This document shows, in pieces, positions 8,823-18,139 of a stretch of DNA of 60,488 bases (position 1 is the stretch's first letter; the number at the start of each line of letters is the position of its first letter). The notes beneath the pieces were generated by a model. It had not been told where the DNA came from and searched no databases. It saw nothing but the letters and a program-made list of their open reading frames with translations. The DNA lies in the NCBI GenBank assembly GCA_035532035.1, contig DATKRS010000016.1, forward strand, positions 1 through 60,488. The letters run 5' to 3'. Both the position numbers and the translations under genes were made by a program. The stretch is from Candidatus Dormiibacterota bacterium. Lineage in GTDB: Bacteria > Vulcanimicrobiota > Vulcanimicrobiia > Vulcanimicrobiales > Vulcanimicrobiaceae.

Positions 8823-9338
8823 ATGCCGCTCCTGGCCGCGCTCCTCGTGCTCGTCGCAGGTGACTGCGCCTCCACCTTCCTCTATCACGTGCCGCAGCAC
8901 GCATGGTTCTCGCTCCACCTGCGTACGCACCACGACCGGCGCCGCTCCTACTTGGACCACGCCGTCCTCTCGCTCGACCCGTGGGTGCTCCTCGACGGCC
9001 TTCTCGGGGCCGTGCCGTATCTGGCGGTCGCGGCTGTGGCGGCGCGTCTCTCGTGGGAGGGGGCGTTGGCCGGACTGGCGCTCGGGCAGGTGCACGTCTG
9101 GTGGCGCCATACGAGCCAGATCGGCTGGAAGACCCCTGCCGGGTTGGCCGTGGCACTGCGGCAGTTTTACGTCGTTCTGCCGGAAGATCACGACAAGCAC
9201 CACCGTAATCCGCAGGTCGAGTTCGGCGACATCTTCCGATTCTACGACGCGCCGGCGCGCGCGCTGCTCGCCCGGCTCGTGAAGGGGAAGAGAAAGGGAC
9301 CTTCGCTACGCGGCGCACACGGTGCGCCCTCGCTGTGA
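8823..9338 (+). CDS. Small membrane protein with fatty-acid-hydroxylase-type histidine motifs
   Basis: A 171-residue integral membrane protein. Three histidine clusters (HLRTHHDRRRSYLDH, HVWWRH and EDHDKHH) are arranged as in the di-iron fatty acid hydroxylase/sterol desaturase superfamily, although the protein is shorter than most members. It would hydroxylate or desaturate a lipid or carotenoid chain. Start set at ATG 8823, preceded by AGGAAAG; the longer frame from 8754 has no good ribosome site. It overlaps the following glycosyltransferase by 4 bp (GTGA), so the two are translationally coupled and may modify the same lipid. Family-level call only. Confidence 0.62.
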   Translation: MPLLAALLVLVAGDCASTFLYHVPQHAWFSLHLRTHHDRRRSYLDHAVLSLDPWVLLDGLLGAVPYLAVAAVAARLSWEGALAGLALGQVHVWWRHTSQIGWKTPAGLAVALRQFYVVLPEDHDKHHRNPQVEFGDIFRFYDAPARALLARLVKGKRKGPSLRGAHGAPSL

Positions 9339-10504
9339 CCAAGCGCGTCCTGTTGCTGATCTCGGATACCGGCGGCGGTCACCGCAGCGCTGCGAACGCC
9401 GTCGCGGCGGCGCTGGAGGAGATCGCATCGCCGTCCACGTTCGAATGCCGCATCGAGGACGTCGCCGCGCACTGCTCCTTCCCGCTCACGCAGCTCGGGC
9501 GCGGCTACAGCATGGCGCTGCGGTACGCGCCGCCCGTGTACGGTGCCCTCTACCATGCGACGAACGGCCGACGGCGCTATCGCGCGCTCGTACGATTCTG
9601 CGAACCGCTCTATCGAGAGCGCTTACGCGATCTCTTCATCGACTACAAGCCCGACGTCATCGTCTCGATCCATCCGCTGCTCAATCACGCCGCGTTGCGC
9701 GCCAGAGCCGACGCGCACATGGAAGACGTGCCCATCGTCACGGTGATCACCGATCTCGGCAACGTGCACGAATCGTGGCTCACGCCGCAGAGCGACGCCG
9801 TCGTGGTGCCTGCGCGCGAAGTCTACGAGCGTGCGCTCTCCCGCGCGATACCGCCGTCGCGGATCTTCGCGCTCGGTCACCCCATCCACCCGAAGTTCGA
9901 CGACGTCACAGGAACGAAAGCGCGGTTGCGCGAGCAGCTCGGCTTGCCGCACGACGCCTTCGTCGTCATGCTCATGGCAGGAGGCGAGGGCGGTGGAAAG
10001 CTGCTGGCGACCGCGCTCGCGCTCGCGCGCGCTCGCCTTCCCGTGCATCTGGTGGTCGTCTGCGGTCGCAACGACATGCTGCGGCAGCGTCTCACTGAGG
10101 CCGCAGCCGACTTGCCGACGCCGATGCAGGTTCTCGGATTCACTGAGAAGGTACCCGAGTACATGCACGCCGTCGACCTGCTGGTGACCAAAGCGGGGCC
10201 GGGAACGCTCGCCGAAGCGAATGCGGCACAGCTACCGATCGTAGTGTACGACTACATCCCCGGGCAGGAGCGAGGAAACGTCGATTTCGTGCGCCGCAAC
10301 GATCTCGGCACCGTCGCAATTCGCAGCGCGGCAGAGGTCGTGCGGTCCGTGCGGGCTTTGCTGCGCTCCCCCGAGCGTCTCGAGCAGATTCGGCGTAACC
10401 AAGCCGCCGTTGCGCCGCAGCGAAGCTCGCGACAGATTGCGGCACTCATCGCCGATATGGCGAACCGGGGAACTCCGCGCTTGCGAGCCGTCGCCTCGCT
10501 ATAG
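9335..10504 (+). CDS. GT28-type glycosyltransferase (MGDG synthase/MurG-like)
   Basis: A 389-residue GT-B glycosyltransferase. The N-terminal domain opens with ISDTGGGHRSAANAV, the glycine-rich loop seen in monogalactosyldiacylglycerol synthases and processive diacylglycerol glucosyltransferases. TDLGNVHESWL follows, and the C-terminal donor-binding domain has the diagnostic KAGPGTLAEA near residue 290. It probably transfers a sugar from a UDP-sugar to a membrane lipid on the cytoplasmic face. Its GTG start overlaps the hydroxylase stop (GTGA). It converges with the ROK kinase, overlapping by 6 bp. Confidence 0.82.
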   Translation: MTKRVLLLISDTGGGHRSAANAVAAALEEIASPSTFECRIEDVAAHCSFPLTQLGRGYSMALRYAPPVYGALYHATNGRRRYRALVRFCEPLYRERLRDLFIDYKPDVIVSIHPLLNHAALRARADAHMEDVPIVTVITDLGNVHESWLTPQSDAVVVPAREVYERALSRAIPPSRIFALGHPIHPKFDDVTGTKARLREQLGLPHDAFVVMLMAGGEGGGKLLATALALARARLPVHLVVVCGRNDMLRQRLTEAAADLPTPMQVLGFTEKVPEYMHAVDLLVTKAGPGTLAEANAAQLPIVVYDYIPGQERGNVDFVRRNDLGTVAIRSAAEVVRSVRALLRSPERLEQIRRNQAAVAPQRSSRQIAALIADMANRGTPRLRAVASL

Positions 10505-11452
10505 CGTTCGCGTCGTCAGCCCGCGTCGAAAGGCCATCGTCGCCGCACCGACCTGTCCCGCGTCGTTCCCGAGCGTGGCGATGACGATCTCCGTCGTACC
10601 GCGAGGCACCATCGTCGTGAGCTCTTCCACGCGTGCGCGGACGGCGCCGAGCATGAACTCTCCCGCACTCGAGACGCCGCCGCCGAGCGCGATGCGTTGC
10701 GGGTTCACGAACGCGATGACGTTCGCGATTCCGAGCGCGAGATCGCCCGCGTAGTTCTTCCAGGCTGCAATGGCGTGGAGGTCGCCGGCTTGGGCGGCCT
10801 TTCGGATCTTCTTCGATCCAAGGTTCTCGCGCCCGACATCGAGCAGCTTGCTCCTCGGGAAGGACGGTGCGAGCGCGAATGCGTGACGGATCAGGCCGGT
10901 GCCCGATGCCTGCGCTTCGAAACAGCCGATCTTTCCGCAGCCGCACACGAAGCCGTCGCTCGGACGGATTTGGTGATGGCCGATCTCTCCGGCACCGTAG
11001 CGATTCCCGAGCAGCAGGTCGCCCCCAGCGACGATTCCGGCGCCGATTCCCGTGCCTAGCGTCAGGAGAACGAAATCCTGCGTTCCGGCTCCCGTTCCGA
11101 ACGTGTACTCGCCCAGCGCCGCGCAGCGAGCGTCGTTGGCGACCAGAACGGGGACGCCCAATCGTTTGGCGAGCGTCGGACCGAGCGGTGCGTTCTCCCA
11201 GCCGAGGTTCGGGCTGTACCGCACGATGCCGGTCTGGGGCTCGACGTTCCCCGGCGATCCAATCCCGATCGGCGCAGATTTTCCCGCATCGCCCTGCGCT
11301 TTGCCGATGACCGCGACGACCGCTTCGATAACCGCCGGAAAGGAGAGATCCACCAGATCGAGCTCGTGCTGCGCCCGGATGGTACCGTCCTCATCGATAA
11401 CTCCGGCGGTGGCGTGAGAGCCGCCCAAATCGACGCCTATCGCAGTTTGCAT
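10499..11452 (-). CDS. ROK-family sugar kinase (glucokinase-like)
   Basis: A 317-residue ROK kinase. The ATP-binding GVDLGGSHATAG is at the N-terminus, and the ROK zinc site CGCGKIGCFEA lies in the middle, followed by the C-terminal helices. The GTGIGAGIV loop and absence of an N-terminal helix-turn-helix show it is an enzyme, not a ROK repressor. Glucose is the likeliest substrate; GlcNAc or ManNAc cannot be excluded. Start placed at ATG 11452, seven bases after AAGGAAG; a GTG two codons upstream is too close to that site. It could supply sugar phosphate for glycolysis. Confidence 0.85.
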   Translation of the reverse strand: MQTAIGVDLGGSHATAGVIDEDGTIRAQHELDLVDLSFPAVIEAVVAVIGKAQGDAGKSAPIGIGSPGNVEPQTGIVRYSPNLGWENAPLGPTLAKRLGVPVLVANDARCAALGEYTFGTGAGTQDFVLLTLGTGIGAGIVAGGDLLLGNRYGAGEIGHHQIRPSDGFVCGCGKIGCFEAQASGTGLIRHAFALAPSFPRSKLLDVGRENLGSKKIRKAAQAGDLHAIAAWKNYAGDLALGIANVIAFVNPQRIALGGGVSSAGEFMLGAVRARVEELTTMVPRGTTEIVIATLGNDAGQVGAATMAFRRGLTTRTL

Positions 11453-11514
11453 CTGCACGCTTCCTTTTTACACGGCCGGAGGCGGCACCCGCATCGCATC
11501 GCGAAGAAGCTCGC

Positions 11515-12198
11515 GTGGAAACGATCGATCTCATCGCCCTGCGCGATTTCGCGAAGCGCACCGGCCAGCCGACCCATCCCGAGCTTCTCGACGTGCAGCC
11601 CATGGAGCACGTCAGCAAGATCGAAATAGACGAAGAGCACGTCACGATAGAGTACAACGAGAAGACGACCCGGTACTATAACCTGAACGAAATTACGAAG
11701 CGCGAGTGGATATACAAGTACAACGACGATCGGGAGTTCGTCGCCGCAGTGGCCAACGTGATCGCGCTCGCACGCAAGCACCTCAAGGACGTGCCTGACA
11801 ACATCAGCTGTCCGCCGGGCTGCGCCGAGTGCTGCAGTGGATACGAGCCGTTCGTGACCGAAGCGGACGTTTCACGCATCGCCGAACACTTGGGCAAGCC
11901 CTACGACGCGGTCATGCGGGAGTACGTCGTGCCGCGCAGATCCGCGGACGGGCACTACGTCGGCTGGCTGCGCAAGATATCCGACGACCTCGCAGACCAG
12001 TGCGTCTTCCTCATGGGCGACCGGAGCGGGCGGTATTACTGTGGCATCTATGCGGCACGCCCGGGCGATTGCCGTGAGTTCACGCCGATCGGGTGTCAAG
12101 ACGTCGACGAATCGCTCTCTCACACGCGCGGCTTCAAGATCGGTCCACCGTTTCAGCCGAAGCGACGCCGTACGAGCGCAGGCCGCCGCTCGCGTTAG
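11515..12198 (+). CDS. YkgJ-family cysteine-cluster protein
   Basis: A 227-residue protein with the CPPGCAECC cluster (Cys99, 103, 106 and 107) and later cysteines in DQCVFLM, YYCGIY, GDCREF and IGCQ, the arrangement of the YkgJ/DUF family of putative zinc or Fe-S proteins. The N-terminal 95 residues are an uncharacterised charged region absent from minimal family members. The molecular role of the family is unclear. Translation starts at GTG 11515 after GAAGAAG. It faces away from the ROK kinase across 62 bp and lies 34 bp before the BNR protein on the same strand. Confidence 0.75.
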   Translation: METIDLIALRDFAKRTGQPTHPELLDVQPMEHVSKIEIDEEHVTIEYNEKTTRYYNLNEITKREWIYKYNDDREFVAAVANVIALARKHLKDVPDNISCPPGCAECCSGYEPFVTEADVSRIAEHLGKPYDAVMREYVVPRRSADGHYVGWLRKISDDLADQCVFLMGDRSGRYYCGIYAARPGDCREFTPIGCQDVDESLSHTRGFKIGPPFQPKRRRTSAGRRSR

Positions 12199-12232
12199 AG
12201 GGGTCGCGCAACGTAGCTTCGTAGCGGCGAGC

Positions 12233-15106
12233 ATGAGCCGCCGCACGATACTCGTTGCCGTACTTCTCGCGCTTGCCGGCGCCGCGCCGACGCCAGACGC
12301 CCATTGGCGTTTCGTCGGACCATTGCGCGGAGGGCGCACCGCTGCGGTTTCCGGCGTGGCGAGCGAACCCGATGTTTTCTACATCGCTGCGGTCAACGGT
12401 GGCATTTGGCGCACCGACGACGCCGGAAGAACGTGGACGCCGATCTTCGATGCGCAGGATACGGGTTCGATCGGCGCTCTCGCCGTCGCTCCCTCGGACC
12501 CTAACGTCATCTACGCCGGAAGCGGCGAGGGACTGCAGCGCCCCGATCTCGCCGTCGGAGACGGCATCTATACCTCCGCCGACGGTGGAAAGACGTGGAC
12601 GCACCGCGGGCTGCGCACTGCCGAGCAAATCTCCACGATTGCCGTCGATCCCCACAACGCGCAGCGGCTCTTCGTCGCCGCCCTCGGCCACCCATACGGA
12701 CCGAACGCCGAACGCGGCGTCTACCGCTCGACGGACGGAGGCGCAACCTTCCAACGCGTGCTCTACGTCGACGAAAATACGGGAGCGTACGACGTCGTCA
12801 TCGATCCGAACGACGCGAACGTCGTCTACGCGACGCTCTGGGCCGCTCGTCAGTCTCCATGGGAAACCGGCGCGGGCGATTCATTCCAGATTCCCAGCAT
12901 CAGCGTCTACAAGTCGACCGACGGCGGCTCGACGTGGACGCCGTTGCGCGACGGTTTGCCGCCGCTCTCCGGTCGCAGCGAGATCGCCGTCGCGCCGAGC
13001 AACTCGAACGTCGTATACGCCTACGTGGACGTTCCGCACCATGGTGCCGCGATCTACCGCAGCGACGACGCGGGAGCGCATTTCATAAAAGTCGACGACG
13101 AGGGGCGTCTCGCGAAGCGCGGCGACGATCTCGCCTCACTCGCCGTCGATCCGCACGATCCGAACGTCGTCTATGCGACGAACACGTCGACCTATCGCTC
13201 GACCGACGGCGGGCTTCACTTCACGGCGATCAAGGGCGCGCCGGGCGGTGACGATTATCACACGATGTGGATCAATCCGGCTCTGCCGAGTCACATGATC
13301 CTCGGCGCCGATCAGGGTGCCGCGGTCTCACTCAATGGCGGGCGCACATGGAGCTCGTGGTACGACCAGCCGACCGCCGAAATGTATCACGTCGACGCGA
13401 GCAACGGCTTTCCGTACGTCGTCTGCGGCGGCCAGCAGGAGAGCGGCTCCGCGTGCGTGAGCAGCCTTGGGGCCTGGGGCGAGACGACCGTTCGCGACTG
13501 GCATCCCGTTGGAGCGGAGGAGTACGGATACGTCGTCCCCGATCCGCTCCATCTCGGCGTCTTCTTCGGTGGAAGGGTCGAGCGATTCGACGAGAGCACC
13601 GGACAGACGCAGGACGTGTCACCGCTGCCCTTGCCATCGCGCGCGCTACGCGAAGATCGTACGCAGCCGCTCGCGTTCGATCCGCTGCGCCCGCAGCGTC
13701 TCTACTTCGCACTGAACCGCGTCTTGGCGACCGAAGACGGCGGCGCGTCGTGGTATTTCGTGAGCCCGGACCTCACGCGCGAGCATCCGGGAGTGCCCGC
13801 CGTGCTGGGGCCGTTCGAGCGCGACGATCCCGCGCGCGGCACGCATCGCGGTACGGTGTACGCGCTCGCGCCGTCATACGTGCACGAAGGTACGCTGTGG
13901 GCCGGAACCGACGACGGGTACGTCTGGATCACGCGTGACGCGGGCCGGCATTGGACGAACGTCACGCCTTCCGTGCTGACGCCCTGGAGTAAAGTCTCGC
14001 AGATCGACGCGTCGCACTTCGATGACCAGACCGCGTACCTCGCCGTCAACCGCATCCGGCTCGACGACCTCCATCCATACGTCTACCGTACGCACGACGG
14101 CGGCGTTCATTGGGAGCTGGTCGTCGACGGCCTGCCCGACGAACCGGTCAACGCGGTGCGTGAGGATCCCGTGCAACGCGGTCTTCTCTACGCGGCGACG
14201 GAGGACGGGGTGGATGTCTCCTTCGACGACGGCGCACGCTGGCAATCGCTGCAGCTCAATCTCCCGCACACGTCGGTGCGCGATCTCATCGTGCACGGGA
14301 ACGATCTCGTCGTCGCAACGCACGGACGGGGGTTCTGGATATTGGATGACGTCGAGCCGCTGCGCGAAATCGCTGCCGGCCGCGTAACGGGAGCGCTTCA
14401 TCTTTTCACCCCGGCCGCCGCGTATCGCGTGCGCCGGGACACGAACACCGATACGCCGCTTCCTCCCGAGGAGCCGTCGGGCGAGAACCCGCCGGTCGGC
14501 GCGATCATCGACTACGCCCTCGCTTCGCCGGCGCGTCTGCTCGCAATCGAGATCCTCGACGGCAGCGGCCGCGTCGTTCGGCGATACGCGAGCGACGCTG
14601 GATCACCGTCGCCGATTCCCGACCTCGACAAGCCCAGAGCATGGGAGGCGCCGTTCGAGCGGCCGTCCGCGCAAGCCGGGCTCCACCGCTTCGTTTGGGA
14701 CTTGCGGGAGGCCCCGCCGAACCTTCCGCCGTCGGACCAGGACCTTCCGATCTCAGCCGTTTGGGGGCGTACGCCGCGCGTTCCGCAAGGCGCCCTGCTG
14801 CCGCCGGGCCGGTACGTCGTCCGCATCGATGCCGACGGGCGCGTGGCGTCGGCTCCCTTGACCGTCCTCATGGACCCGCGCGTGCGTATCGCGAAGACGG
14901 CGCTGCTGCTGCAGTATCGCCTGGCACACGACCTCACGACGCTGATCGGCCGCATCGCTCCTCAACGGGGATCGGGGGAGCTCGTCTACGCGCTCGCGTC
15001 GCTGCTTCAAACGGTGGACGGGAGTGACAGCGCGCCCACCGCCCAAGCGCGTGCCGCATACGAAACGCTGCGCGCGGAGGTCGAGCGCCGCCTCGGAAAG
15101 CATTGA
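12233..15106 (+). CDS. Secreted BNR/VPS10-type beta-propeller protein
   Basis: A 957-residue exported protein: signal peptide in the first 18 residues, then at least eleven Asp-box (BNR) repeats of the form S-x-D-x-G-x-T-W, for example RTDDAGRTWTPI, TSADGGKTWTHR, KSTDGGSTWTPL and RTHDGGVHWELV, forming one or two propellers of the sortilin/VPS10 type. The C-terminal 230 residues carry a FlgD-like Ig segment (GRVVRRYASDA) before a final helical tail. Such proteins are often annotated glycosyl hydrolases, but no catalytic pair is evident and a binding role is equally possible. Start at ATG 12233, where the signal peptide begins. The stop codon lies inside the palindrome 15103-15120. Confidence 0.75.
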   Translation: MSRRTILVAVLLALAGAAPTPDAHWRFVGPLRGGRTAAVSGVASEPDVFYIAAVNGGIWRTDDAGRTWTPIFDAQDTGSIGALAVAPSDPNVIYAGSGEGLQRPDLAVGDGIYTSADGGKTWTHRGLRTAEQISTIAVDPHNAQRLFVAALGHPYGPNAERGVYRSTDGGATFQRVLYVDENTGAYDVVIDPNDANVVYATLWAARQSPWETGAGDSFQIPSISVYKSTDGGSTWTPLRDGLPPLSGRSEIAVAPSNSNVVYAYVDVPHHGAAIYRSDDAGAHFIKVDDEGRLAKRGDDLASLAVDPHDPNVVYATNTSTYRSTDGGLHFTAIKGAPGGDDYHTMWINPALPSHMILGADQGAAVSLNGGRTWSSWYDQPTAEMYHVDASNGFPYVVCGGQQESGSACVSSLGAWGETTVRDWHPVGAEEYGYVVPDPLHLGVFFGGRVERFDESTGQTQDVSPLPLPSRALREDRTQPLAFDPLRPQRLYFALNRVLATEDGGASWYFVSPDLTREHPGVPAVLGPFERDDPARGTHRGTVYALAPSYVHEGTLWAGTDDGYVWITRDAGRHWTNVTPSVLTPWSKVSQIDASHFDDQTAYLAVNRIRLDDLHPYVYRTHDGGVHWELVVDGLPDEPVNAVREDPVQRGLLYAATEDGVDVSFDDGARWQSLQLNLPHTSVRDLIVHGNDLVVATHGRGFWILDDVEPLREIAAGRVTGALHLFTPAAAYRVRRDTNTDTPLPPEEPSGENPPVGAIIDYALASPARLLAIEILDGSGRVVRRYASDAGSPSPIPDLDKPRAWEAPFERPSAQAGLHRFVWDLREAPPNLPPSDQDLPISAVWGRTPRVPQGALLPPGRYVVRIDADGRVASAPLTVLMDPRVRIAKTALLLQYRLAHDLTTLIGRIAPQRGSGELVYALASLLQTVDGSDSAPTAQARAAYETLRAEVERRLGKH

Positions 15107-15120
15107 GAGTATACTCTCAA
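15103..15120. promoter_or_regulatory. Perfect 18-bp palindromic operator over a -10-like hexamer
   Basis: TTGAGAGTATACTCTCAA is identical to its reverse complement. Its centre contains TATACT (15110-15115), one base from the -10 consensus, 49 bp before the start codon of the small secreted protein. The left arm overlaps the TGA of the BNR gene. This is what a dimeric repressor site over a promoter looks like. Which regulator family binds it is not deducible from the site alone. Confidence 0.55.
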
Positions 15121-15163
15121 GGGACCCGCTATGGGGCCTATGTCTTCAAAGGAGATTCTATCG

Positions 15164-15595
15164 ATGATGGGACGACTCTTTAGCGCGACGGCAACGGCCG
15201 CCGCCGCCACGATCGCGCTCTACGGCATCGCCGGCGCTACGTCCACCATGGGCACGATGCACGCCGCGTCAGCGGCGACGGTGCATCTGACCGCGCAGCA
15301 TCACAGCGGTCAAGCCGGTACTGCGGTACTGACGCAAAAAGGAAGCAACGTCGTCGTAAGGCTCACGATGAGCGGCCTTCCGGCGGGAGTTGCAGAGCCG
15401 GCGCACATCCATCCCGGCACGTGCGCGAAGCTGAATCCGGCTCCGAGGTACCCCTTGACCAACGCCACGAACGGCACGACCACCACCACGATCCACAACG
15501 TGCGCCTCGCGAGCCTGCTCGGTGGCAAGTATGCGATCAACGTCCACAACGCACACACCCTGAGCATCTACGTCGCCTGCGGCGACATCAAATAA
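15164..15595 (+). CDS. Small secreted SOD/CHRD-like protein
   Basis: A 143-residue exported protein with an Ala-rich signal peptide (about 1-38). The mature part reads as a small beta-sandwich: HLTAQHHSGQ, then RLTMSGLPAG and PAHIHPGTC (His81, His83, Cys87), ending in ISIYVACGDI-like strands. This resembles CHRD and Cu/Zn superoxide dismutase-like domains, with the His-Ile-His pair in the place of copper ligands, but the full ligand set is not visible, so enzymatic activity is doubtful. AAAGGAG stands nine bases before ATG 15164. It converges with the PLP dehydratase, overlapping by 8 bp. Confidence 0.62.
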   Translation: MMGRLFSATATAAAATIALYGIAGATSTMGTMHAASAATVHLTAQHHSGQAGTAVLTQKGSNVVVRLTMSGLPAGVAEPAHIHPGTCAKLNPAPRYPLTNATNGTTTTTIHNVRLASLLGGKYAINVHNAHTLSIYVACGDIK

Positions 15596-16535
15596 GCTCC
15601 GCGTAACGAGCGGCGTCGACGTTACCGCCGCTGAGGATTACTCCGATGCGCTTGCCGCGCAGCTCGAGCCTCTGCTCCAGCAGTGCGGCAAGTGCCGCGG
15701 CTCCGCTCGGCTCGAGAACGAGCTTGAGCCTTTCGAACGCGAACCGCATGGCTGCACGCATCGCCGAGTCCGAGACCGTGACGATCTGCGCCCCGTGCTC
15801 GCGCGCGATGCCGAAGGTCAGCGGGCTCGGCGCCTCTGTCTGCAGCCCATCGGCAATCGTCCGCGGCACGTCGATACGGACGATCTCCCCGCGCTCGAGG
15901 GAGCGGCGAAAGTCGTCGCCCGTCTCCGGCTCGACGCCGTAGATGCCGATCCGCGGATCGATGCCGTGCGCGGCGATCGCCGTTCCGCTCAGCAAGCCGC
16001 CACCTCCGACGGGAACGACGAAGGCCTCTACGGCTCCCACGTCTTCCAGCAACTCGAGGGCAGCCGTGCCCGCGCCGGCGACGATACGCTCGTCGTCGAA
16101 CGGAGGCACGAGGGTCGCGCCGCGCTCGCGAGCGACGGCGGCGGCGATCTCTTCACGATGCGAGCGATCGCGCTCGTATTCGATCACCTCGGCGCCGTAG
16201 CCGCGCGTCGCTGCGAGTTTCGAGGCCGGCGCGTCTCGCGGCATGACGATCGTGGCCGGCACGCCGAGCAGCCGCGCTGCGAGCGCGACGCCCTGCGCGT
16301 GATTTCCGCTCGAGAACGCGACGACGCCGCCTTTGCGTTCCGATGGCGTCAGCTGTGCGATACGGTTGTAGGCACCGCGAAACTTGAACGCCCCCATGCG
16401 CTGGACGTTCTCGCACTTCAAAAAAACGCTCGCCCCGGTTCGCTCGTCGAGCGTACGCGACGTCACGACCGGCGTCCGGTGTGCGACGCCGGCGATCCGG
16501 ACGGCCGCCGCGCGAACGTCGGCGATGCCGATCAC
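15588..16535 (-). CDS. PLP-dependent threonine/serine dehydratase (short form)
   Basis: A 315-residue fold-type II PLP enzyme. The Schiff-base lysine is Lys51 in GAFKFRGA; the substrate loop SSGNHAQG is at 75-82, the phosphate-binding VPVGGGGLLSG near 170, and the cofactor-ring motif LSGGNVD near 304. It has no C-terminal ACT domain, so it resembles catabolic threonine dehydratase or serine racemase, not the isoleucine-regulated IlvA. It would deaminate threonine or serine to the oxo acid. Its ATG overlaps the RF3 stop by 4 bp, making it the last gene of a coupled operon. Confidence 0.87.
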   Translation of the reverse strand: MIGIADVRAAAVRIAGVAHRTPVVTSRTLDERTGASVFLKCENVQRMGAFKFRGAYNRIAQLTPSERKGGVVAFSSGNHAQGVALAARLLGVPATIVMPRDAPASKLAATRGYGAEVIEYERDRSHREEIAAAVARERGATLVPPFDDERIVAGAGTAALELLEDVGAVEAFVVPVGGGGLLSGTAIAAHGIDPRIGIYGVEPETGDDFRRSLERGEIVRIDVPRTIADGLQTEAPSPLTFGIAREHGAQIVTVSDSAMRAAMRFAFERLKLVLEPSGAAALAALLEQRLELRGKRIGVILSGGNVDAARYAELI

Positions 16536-18139
16536 GCGGATTTACCGAATGCTGCGAAGGTGACGTTCGGATTCCATTCCCGCGCGAGACGCAGGCTCCA
16601 CTCGCTCTCAAAGAGCGCGACCGCCTTCCCGTCGCCGTCTCGCACGAGCCGCGCGTTCGACGGCACCTGCATGTTCCCCAGCGCGCGCTCGTCGGAGACG
16701 ACGTGCATCGCCAGCGTGTAGGGCAGCGACGAGACGAAGGTGCGCACGCCGTACTCCGCCTCCAGCCGATACTTTGCGACCTCGAGCTGCAGCTCGCCCA
16801 CGACGCCGAGGACGGGCTCGAACGCGCCCGGTTGCCATGGATCGAAAACCTGCACCGCACCCTCCTCGCTCAACTGCGCGATACCCTTCGCGAACGCCTT
16901 GTAGGTCGCGCTGTCGACGCTGCGGATCGCCGCAAAATGCTCTGGTGCGAATGCCGGAATCTTGGGAAACTCGACTCCTTGCCCGCAAGCAGCATCGCAC
17001 AGCGTGTCGCCGATCGCAAAGACGCCGGGGTTGGCGAGTCCGACGACGTCGCCCGCGTACGCCGTCTCAAGAGACTCACGCGTGTCTGCAAAGAGGCGCA
17101 TCGCTCGCGACAGACGCACCGCCGCTCCACTGCGCGCGTTGCGCACGGTGAGATCGCGCGCGAAGCGGCCGGAGCAGATACGCACGAACGCAACGCGGTC
17201 GCGGTGACGCGGATCCATGTTTGCTTGAATCTTGAAGACGAATCCCGTAAAGCGCTCGTCGTCGGGACGCACGGTCCCACCGCCGCGGAGCAGCTGTGGC
17301 CCGGGCGCGGGGGCCATGCGCACGAAATCGTCGAGGAAGAGCGCGACGCCGAAGTTCGTCACCGCGCTGCCGAAGAACACCGGCGTGACCTCACCGCGCA
17401 GCATCGCCTCCGGAACGAACGCCGCACCCGCACCCTCGAGAAGTTCTAGCCCGTCCCGAAACTGCGCGTAGGTGCTCTCGTCGACGAGTGCGCGAAGACG
17501 GTCATCTCGTGCATCGGTTACCTCGACGGCGGCACGCGTCGCTCCGTGCGCGCTGCGCTCGAAGAGGTGCACGCGGCGCGATGCACGATCGTACACGCCG
17601 CGGAATTGTTCTCCGCTGCCGAGCGGCCAGTTCACGGGATACGCATGGATGCCGAGCACGCGTTCCAGTTCGTCCAGCAACTCCAGCGGATCGCGGCTCG
17701 GCCGGTCGAGCTTGTTCATGAACGTGAAGAGCGGAATCCCACGCTCGCGGCAAATTGCGAAGAGCTTTTTCGTCTGCGGCTCGACGCCTTTGGCCGCGTC
17801 GATGAGCATCACCGCCGAGTCGGCGGCGAGCAGCGTGCGGTACGTATCCTCTCCGAAGTCCTGGTGCCCCGGGGTGTCGAGCAAGTTGATAACGCAGCCG
17901 GCATAGGGAAACTGGAGAACCGTCGAGGTGATCGAGATGCCGCGCTCGCGCTCGAGCGCCATCCAGTCGCTGGTCACCTCGCGCTGGCGCTTGCGTGCGG
18001 AGACTTGGCCCGCCACGTGTATCGCGCCGCCGTAGAGCAGCAGCTTCTCCGTGAGCGTCGTCTTGCCGGCATCGGGATGGGAAATGATCGCGAACGTACG
18101 CCGGCGCGCTACCTCCGCGGCGAGCGGGGTATCCGTCAC
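16532..18139 (-). CDS. prfC: Peptide chain release factor 3
   Basis: A 535-residue translational GTPase that recycles RF1/RF2 from the ribosome. The G motifs are intact: SHPDAGKTT (P-loop, residues 20-28), the RGISITST switch, DTPGHQDF and FMNKLDRPSRDP. The FVFKIQANMDPRHRDRVAF stretch marks RF3 and separates it from EF-G and BipA. Start assigned to GTG 18139, which overlaps the upstream stop as GTGA; the in-frame ATG at 18184 would lie inside the preceding gene. Being fourth in an operon of envelope and sugar genes is unusual for prfC. Confidence 0.95.
   Translation of the reverse strand: MTDTPLAAEVARRRTFAIISHPDAGKTTLTEKLLLYGGAIHVAGQVSARKRQREVTSDWMALERERGISITSTVLQFPYAGCVINLLDTPGHQDFGEDTYRTLLAADSAVMLIDAAKGVEPQTKKLFAICRERGIPLFTFMNKLDRPSRDPLELLDELERVLGIHAYPVNWPLGSGEQFRGVYDRASRRVHLFERSAHGATRAAVEVTDARDDRLRALVDESTYAQFRDGLELLEGAGAAFVPEAMLRGEVTPVFFGSAVTNFGVALFLDDFVRMAPAPGPQLLRGGGTVRPDDERFTGFVFKIQANMDPRHRDRVAFVRICSGRFARDLTVRNARSGAAVRLSRAMRLFADTRESLETAYAGDVVGLANPGVFAIGDTLCDAACGQGVEFPKIPAFAPEHFAAIRSVDSATYKAFAKGIAQLSEEGAVQVFDPWQPGAFEPVLGVVGELQLEVAKYRLEAEYGVRTFVSSLPYTLAMHVVSDERALGNMQVPSNARLVRDGDGKAVALFESEWSLRLAREWNPNVTFAAFGKSA

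Noticed and set aside
9312-9328. GGCGCAC-ACG-GTGCGCC hairpin at the end of the hydroxylase gene as a terminator or repeat member
   Set aside because: It lies within the coding end, just before a coupled gene; similarity to the repeat family is too short to trust.
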